The notes under the pieces are model-generated. The model was not told the origin of the DNA and searched no databases. It saw only the letters and a list, made by a program, of their open reading frames with translations. From Acanthococcus lagerstroemiae (Eukaryota > Arthropoda > Insecta > Hemiptera > Eriococcidae): 64,000 nt of DNA. The stretch is taken from contig CM063109.1 of the NCBI GenBank assembly GCA_031841125.1, positions 34,104,038-34,168,037 on the forward strand, read 5' to 3'. Below, piece after piece: positions 59,171-64,000 of this stretch. The position numbers were made by a program, and so were the translations under genes. Positions within the stretch are counted from its first letter, which is position 1; every line of letters begins with the position of its first letter.

Positions 59171-61330
59171 TGCGATAGCGCAATGCCCCGAGTCGGTCCA
59201 CCGCGCAAGAGACAGCCCGTCTACTGGTGGACCGAGGACATCGCCAAGCTGCGGAAGGAGTGCAACCGACTTCGCCGTCAGTACCAACGCACGAGAAGAG
59301 ACGACGAAGCGGCCACAGCAGTTTCGCAGCAATACCAGCAGGCTCGTCGTACTCTGAAGCTAGTCATAGGCCAAAGCAAGAAGGCAGCTTGGGAGGAGTT
59401 GTATCAACAAGCGGATGACGACCCCTTCGGCAAGCCGTACAAGGTAGTCATGCGGAAAGCCGGAGGGCCGTCAGTGACGAGCCGTATGGAGCCGGGGGTG
59501 CTGCAACAGGTAGTTCAAGAACTGTTCCCCCAGCGTCCCCCGCTAACGGCGGTCTCCGCCGAAGTGCAAGAGGATATCCCTCTGCTTAGTGTAGGAGAAG
59601 TGGACAGCGCGATCGACCGGATCAGGACGAAGAAGAGGAAGGCGCCTGATCCGGACATGATTCCCAACGTCGTCTGGGAAGTAGTCCACCGAGCAGACCC
59701 GTCCCTCCTGACCAACGTATTCAATCGCGCGTTGCAGGAGGGGACATTTCCGAGCAGATGGAAGACGGCGCGGCTGGCACTGATCAAGAAGCCAGGAAAG
59801 CCAGATGGCCAGCCGTCCTCGTACCGGCCTATTTGCCTGCTCGACACCGTCGACAAGGTGTTTGAGCGTACCATCGTGGATAGGCTGGAGGAGCACTTTC
59901 GGAAGTGGAAGACGATTTCGAGCAGTCAGTACGGATTCAGAACTGGCCGCTCGACTGCGGACGCCGCGCTGAAGTTGAAGAGTCTGGCGCAGAAGGCGAT
60001 CCGGGAGCGGCAGTTCTGCGCGGCAGTCAGCCTCGACATCAAGAACGTGTTCAACTCCATTCCGTATACGCGTATCATGGAGGCGTTGGAGTTGGCGCGA
60101 GTACCTGGTTACCTCGTGCGCATCATCAGGAGTTACTTTTCCGGCCGCCGGATAGAGATGGAGTCGGCGGCCGGACCAATCACATGGGAGATGACCTGCG
60201 GCATTCCTCAGGGATCAGTACTCGGACCTACCCTTCAACGGGATGCTGAGGCTGGCCCTACCACCAGGCGTGAAGCTGATTTGTTACGCCGACGACACGC
60301 TGGTGGTGTGCCAGGCGGAGACGACAGCAGAGGTCACGCGACGAGTGAACCAGGCGTTAGAGATGCTGACCCACTGGATCGAGTCGGCAGGGTTGTGCTT
60401 AACGGTTCAGAATACAGAAGCGGTTTTGTTTACGACGCGACGCAAGTACAGCCCACCCACTTTTGTCCTAAAAGATGTGGAGATTGGGCTCTGTACAGCC
60501 CTGAAGTATCTGGGGCTGTGGTTCGACGGGAAGTTGCATTTCCGAGAGCACTCCCGACAGACATCTGAGAAGGTGGATCGAGTAGCCGGCCAGCTGTCCC
60601 GTCTGATGTCGAACCTAGAGGGGCCGTGAGAGCAGCAACGAAGGATGTACGTGAACGTCATCATGTCGGTCCTCCTATACGGGGCGCCAGTATTTGCCGA
60701 CGCCATCGATATACCATACAGGAGAGCGGAGATGGAGAAGATCCAGCGAAAAGCCGCGATGAGGTGTGTTAGTGCGTACCGCACTGTTTTTTCGGATGCA
60801 GTAGGCGTGTTAGCGCATATACCGCCGATTGAACTCAAGGTCGGCGAAATTGCGGCAGTATACGGTGCGAAGAAGAAAACGAAGACGAAACGGGAGGTAC
60901 TTCGGGTCAAGCGAGTCATCCAGCAGGACACGCTTCGGAAGTGGAAGGACGCGCTCGCCCATTCGACCAAGGGCGAGTGGACCCGAGCACTGATACGCGA
61001 CCTCGAAGGATGGGTAGGAAGAACGCACAGAGCGCTTACCTTCCACCTTACCCAAGTATTGAGTGGCCACGGGTGCTTCGGCACGTACCTACATCGGATG
61101 TCGATAGCGCTGAGCCCCGTGTGCGCGCACTGTGATTGAGGGGCGGAGGACACATCTTGGCATACCCTGTTCGAGTGTGAGGCCTGGGAGCAGGAGAGGC
61201 GCGGGACGGCCACAACAGTGATCGATCTCAGCGGAAGAAGCGATGAAGATGACGGCGTGATAAGCCGTCTCGCGCTGGACAGCCCCAAGGCGTCCCTCCG
61301 GTTAACCAGTATTCCCCCTTTACAATTCCC
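59171..61330 (+). pseudogene. Reverse transcriptase and C-terminal domain of R1-like LINE
   Basis: In one frame to about 60228: PVYWWTEDIAKLR, SSYRPICLLDTVDKVFE, SQYGFRTGRSTADA, SLDIKNVFNSI (palm A) and GIPQGSVLGPT (palm B). A small deletion at about 60229 then removes the usual residues after GPT and changes frame. The next frame has VKLICYADDTLVV (palm C, both Asp intact) and LKYLGLWFD. In-frame TGA stops lie at 60627-60629 and 61137-61139, the second within the Cys/His cluster ahead of WHTLFECEAW. Non-functional, but little diverged. Confidence 0.9.
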
Positions 61331-61824
61331 TTGCCAGTCCGCGGGTTTCTGCAAGGTCCGCAGAAAGCGAAATATGGTTTAATGGTCAAATTTACCCTCC
61401 CCCACCTCGTGCTACTCATACCGTTGGCTCATCTCAGAATCTTGAGAAATTCTCTGGTGGCCATCAGAAGGTCGTAAGAAATAATCCTACCAAGATTCAT
61501 ATCAGCGTAATTTTCTCAACTTTAGCCGTATTTCAGTGCTGTATTTACTGCACTATATCGGGGGCCTTATGAAGCCCTCGGCTAGTTAGGTCAAAATCGA
61601 AGTGATCAAGAGCCAAGCGTACTTTTTCGGCCGAACTGCGGACGCGGAATTGACCAAGGAACATAAGCCGTCGGACAATGCTAGCCTTCCATTTCTGATC
61701 CGATAGCGCTACATATTAGTAACACTTTTTTAATTCTGTAATTTAATGCCAGAAATACGTAGGTGCAAATAATTGGGAGGGTGGACGGCTTGGCGGGGTG
61801 AATTCCCCCCCCCCCCAAAAAAAA

Positions 61825-61860
<36 letters not shown>

Positions 61861-63634
61861 TTTTCTGAAAGCCGCTCACTTAAATAAAAAGTTGTACGAG
61901 CTAAAGAATGTTTAGCATTATTTTAATCTTATCAGCCTCCTCATGAGTCCCCCTCCCCATTCCAAGTCGGCTTTTTGCACCTACACGCCGACAATTTGTA
62001 GCTATCAATTTCCAAATCGAAAAAAAAAATACTAATCTCCTCTGAATATGACTTAGGCCTTCGTATTATCATGCTGTAACGTTTCCACAAATTAAGACAA
62101 AAACGACTAAGATCTGCACTCATTTCCGGTTATTGTACCTATACAAAAAATGAAGAAAAGTAAGTCGCATGTTTTCCCATTCCCTTTCCTTCCTTTCTCC
62201 CTCTAGGAAAATTTTGATCACCAGCGTAAACTAATTGAACGTCTGTCCACAAATGTGTGAACAGATTATCACCGTGTAAATCGATCTAACGGAATTTTTC
62301 GTGCACGTTAATTAACGTAAATATTATTACTGCCACCAAACTCCTTCCTCAGTATAAGTGCAAAACAGTGCCCGCGTATTTTTTTGTTTTTCCGAACGGA
62401 GAAATTCTCATACTCCACATAGATTACAGTGTTTATCCTCGAAATACGAAGCTGCATCGCGACGTTGTTGGTGAAACTTTTTAGCTGGGAATTATATTAT
62501 GTAATTACCCATACATCGAAAAACAAGTCAATTTTTCCAAAAAAAATGTGCAACTGGCACGCTTGATGCAAACAGAGTTTACAATAATTTTACTCTTTGT
62601 AAGTTGATGCGGGTAAACGAAGTGGTTCGAAATTCGATTACAACGAGCACTGTAAGCGCCATTTTATTATACGTCCATTATCGGTAATTCTTGTGCTAAT
62701 ACTCGGTTGCTTATTGACCTTTTGTGTGCCAACAAAAGCCAATTAACACGATTTTCAAAATTTTACCAACTTTTCATTAACAAGCTTTGGCCGCAAACAA
62801 AGCAAGAAATGAGTTTTTTTTTTTCTCACGACTTTCTGGTAACCCTCGTTACCAACGTATCGTTCTTTTATTTACTTTTTGTTTTATGTAAGTAAATAAC
62901 GGTGTAAATTTGTTCGTGGAAGTTAAATAATCACTGTTCGTATTGAAAGACGAAAAACAAAAGGAAACAAATCTCAGTAGGCGATTTTTTTGCGGGAGAC
63001 AAAAAAGTAAGTAAATAATCTTTACTCACGGGTGAGCATAATTTACGATTAATGGGTCAAGTTTTAAACAATATTTCGGCTTTAAGCCGGGAAAATTAGC
63101 GACCAGTGACACCGAACCGGGAGGCAGTCCCTCGCAATTTGTAGAGGTTCGAAGCAGTATCATCATTTTGCCTCCCTTCCGTGTTTCAACTAAAGGAATT
63201 ATAATAATGAGAGCTCATACAAAATAGTGCGTGAAAGGGCGTTGAACCATAGACGTCCATCGTCCTTCAGCCCAGTGAGAATTTATTCCGTGATTCGTTG
63301 AGAGAAAATGAAGATTAGTTTCACAAAAGTAATATAAAGTAAAGTACGTAAATTCTAAAGTTAATGGGTAAAACAAGAGACGAAGTATGTATAACAAAGT
63401 ACAGGGGCAGAATTTCAAATGTGAGTACTCAGGTTTAAGTAGCTCAGCATTACTATAAAGTGACTGTAGTGGGCAGCATTGACGGCGAAATGGGTGTCAG
63501 GCTTCTAGGCGCGGTAAAACTTGGAATTTTCCCATATAGTGCTCGAAGTTTTTTCTCAACGCAGTGGTATAAGAAATCTAAAAAAGGGGCTGAAAGGATG
63601 GGGTAGACATTCAAACAGCAAGAAAAATATATTT
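61331..63634. other. Intergenic, no gene recognised
   Basis: Contains a C12-A10 run followed by an (AAT)n microsatellite (61826-61855), and at 61925-61975 a segment resembling 4285-4345. The rest is AT-rich without exon or RNA signal. Confidence 0.5.
61826..61855 (+). repeat. (AAT)n microsatellite
   Basis: About ten perfect AAT units follow a C12-A10 compound homopolymer. Confidence 0.95.
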
Positions 63635-63711
63635 GAGGAGTTATCTGTCAAAAGGGCTCCTGACAAATGGGATTCCTATTCGTCAGGGGCCCTTTTGACA
63701 GATAACTCCTC
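63635..63711. repeat. 77-nt near-perfect hairpin
   Basis: gaggagttatctgtcaaaag and its exact reverse complement form the outer stem. The inner part (ggctcctgacaaatggga against tcctattcgtcaggggcc) pairs almost fully if G-U pairs are allowed, leaving a loop of only a few bases. Stem of about 37 bp. It could be a miniature palindromic element or a small-RNA precursor. The very tight loop argues against a typical pre-miRNA. Confidence 0.8.
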
Positions 63712-63782
63712 ATTTTTTCCGATTCAAACTGGCAAACACTACATGTCAAATTTCCTGCCAACAGCTACCTTTCTGAGATACT

Positions 63783-63998
63783 TCAAAAAAAAATAAATCG
63801 TAGCTTCTTCATTTCTGGTATTTTTGTAGGTAGTTCAAAAAACTGAAGATAAAGCATTATCTTGGCTGCACCATCTTGTTCTTCCAATTTTGCCCAAACG
63901 CCTGCGTCACCTCTATTGAGAATACACATTCTCCTAAAAAGTTGGAGAGGATCTATGGCCTTATTTTCACCACGTACCTTTACATGGCAGACTGTCAA
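63783..63998 (-). pseudogene. Possible transposon-derived coding fragment, open at window edge
   Basis: The minus-strand frame enters from beyond the right edge without a start. It contains ENKAIDPLQLFRRMCIL, which loosely resembles a segment common in transposon-associated proteins (IDPLLLFQR-type). It ends at a stop near 63783. The resemblance is from memory of a pattern only and weak. Confidence 0.25.
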
Positions 63999-64000
63999 TA

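Larger units (their letters stand above)
58690..61330 (+). mobile_element. 5'-truncated R1-like non-LTR retrotransposon
   Basis: A 2.6-kb GC-rich block encodes, across shifted frames, the second half of an APE endonuclease, a reverse transcriptase and a C-terminal Cys/His region. Motifs such as AMPR, PVYWW, GIPQGSVLGPT, YADDT and HC-(stop)-GAEDTSWHTLFEC place it near R1/TRAS-type LINEs. R1 proper lives in 28S rDNA. No rDNA flanks are seen here, so it is a dispersed relative or a stray copy. ORF1 and the N-terminal endonuclease half are absent, a typical 5' truncation. Two frame changes and two in-frame stops make it inactive. Its end near 61330 is approximate. Confidence 0.9.

Noticed and set aside
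58865..59332. 155-codon minus-strand frame
   Set aside because: Antisense to the R1-like endonuclease and RT region, with Ala/Ser-rich low-complexity content.
60407..61354. 315-codon open frame on the minus strand
   Set aside because: It is antisense to the R1-like LINE. The plus strand carries clear RT motifs, and high GC lowers stop frequency in all frames.
1..64000. CRISPR arrays, prokaryotic operons, riboswitches and rRNA/tRNA genes
   Set aside because: No direct-repeat/spacer array, Shine-Dalgarno-linked gene string or cloverleaf was found. The window is clearly eukaryotic.

Overview
The window is eukaryotic, AT-rich genomic DNA. It has long GT-AG introns, dense decayed transposons and no operon-like structure. 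The one clear host gene has insect-like exon structure and protein sequence, so an arthropod, most likely an insect (perhaps hemipteran), is the best inference. The species cannot be fixed from the sequence alone.

Layout: (1) 1-15.9 kb is gene-free. It holds a broken RTE-type LINE on the minus strand (about 1.43-3.88 kb) that carries its own hAT-like MITE, two further inverted-repeat elements (6.7-7.5 kb) and a degenerate TTATAATTCTC tandem array (8.9-9.45 kb). (2) 15.9-23.39 kb is a direct tandem duplication of a unit of about 3.73 kb. Each copy contains the presumed promoter and the signal-peptide exon of the host gene, a 127-codon ORF on the opposite strand, a 244-bp palindrome inside a 43-47 bp minisatellite, and an older 288-bp tandem repeat. 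(3) 23.2-54.8 kb is the rest of that gene, a neutral ceramidase. Thirteen coding exons join in frame to 699 codons plus a stop using either copy of exon 1. Its introns hold at least eleven hAT-like MITEs with 8-bp target duplications, a Tc1-like MITE nested in one of them, a pogo-like MITE, a PIF/Harbinger-like element and two large fold-back structures (34.6-35.4 kb and 50.9-52.3 kb). (4) 55-64 kb is intergenic: a remnant of a ZMYM1/hAT transposase-like zinc-finger protein hit by a MITE, a 5'-truncated and broken R1-like LINE of strikingly high GC (58.7-61.3 kb), and a near-perfect 77-nt hairpin at 63.6 kb.

Neutral ceramidase is secreted or membrane-anchored and hydrolyses ceramide to sphingosine and fatty acid. 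All expected catalytic and zinc-site motifs are present, so the gene looks functional. The most unusual feature is the near-identical duplication of its promoter and exon 1. It would give two alternative start regions encoding the same protein, unless it is an assembly duplication of two haplotypes.
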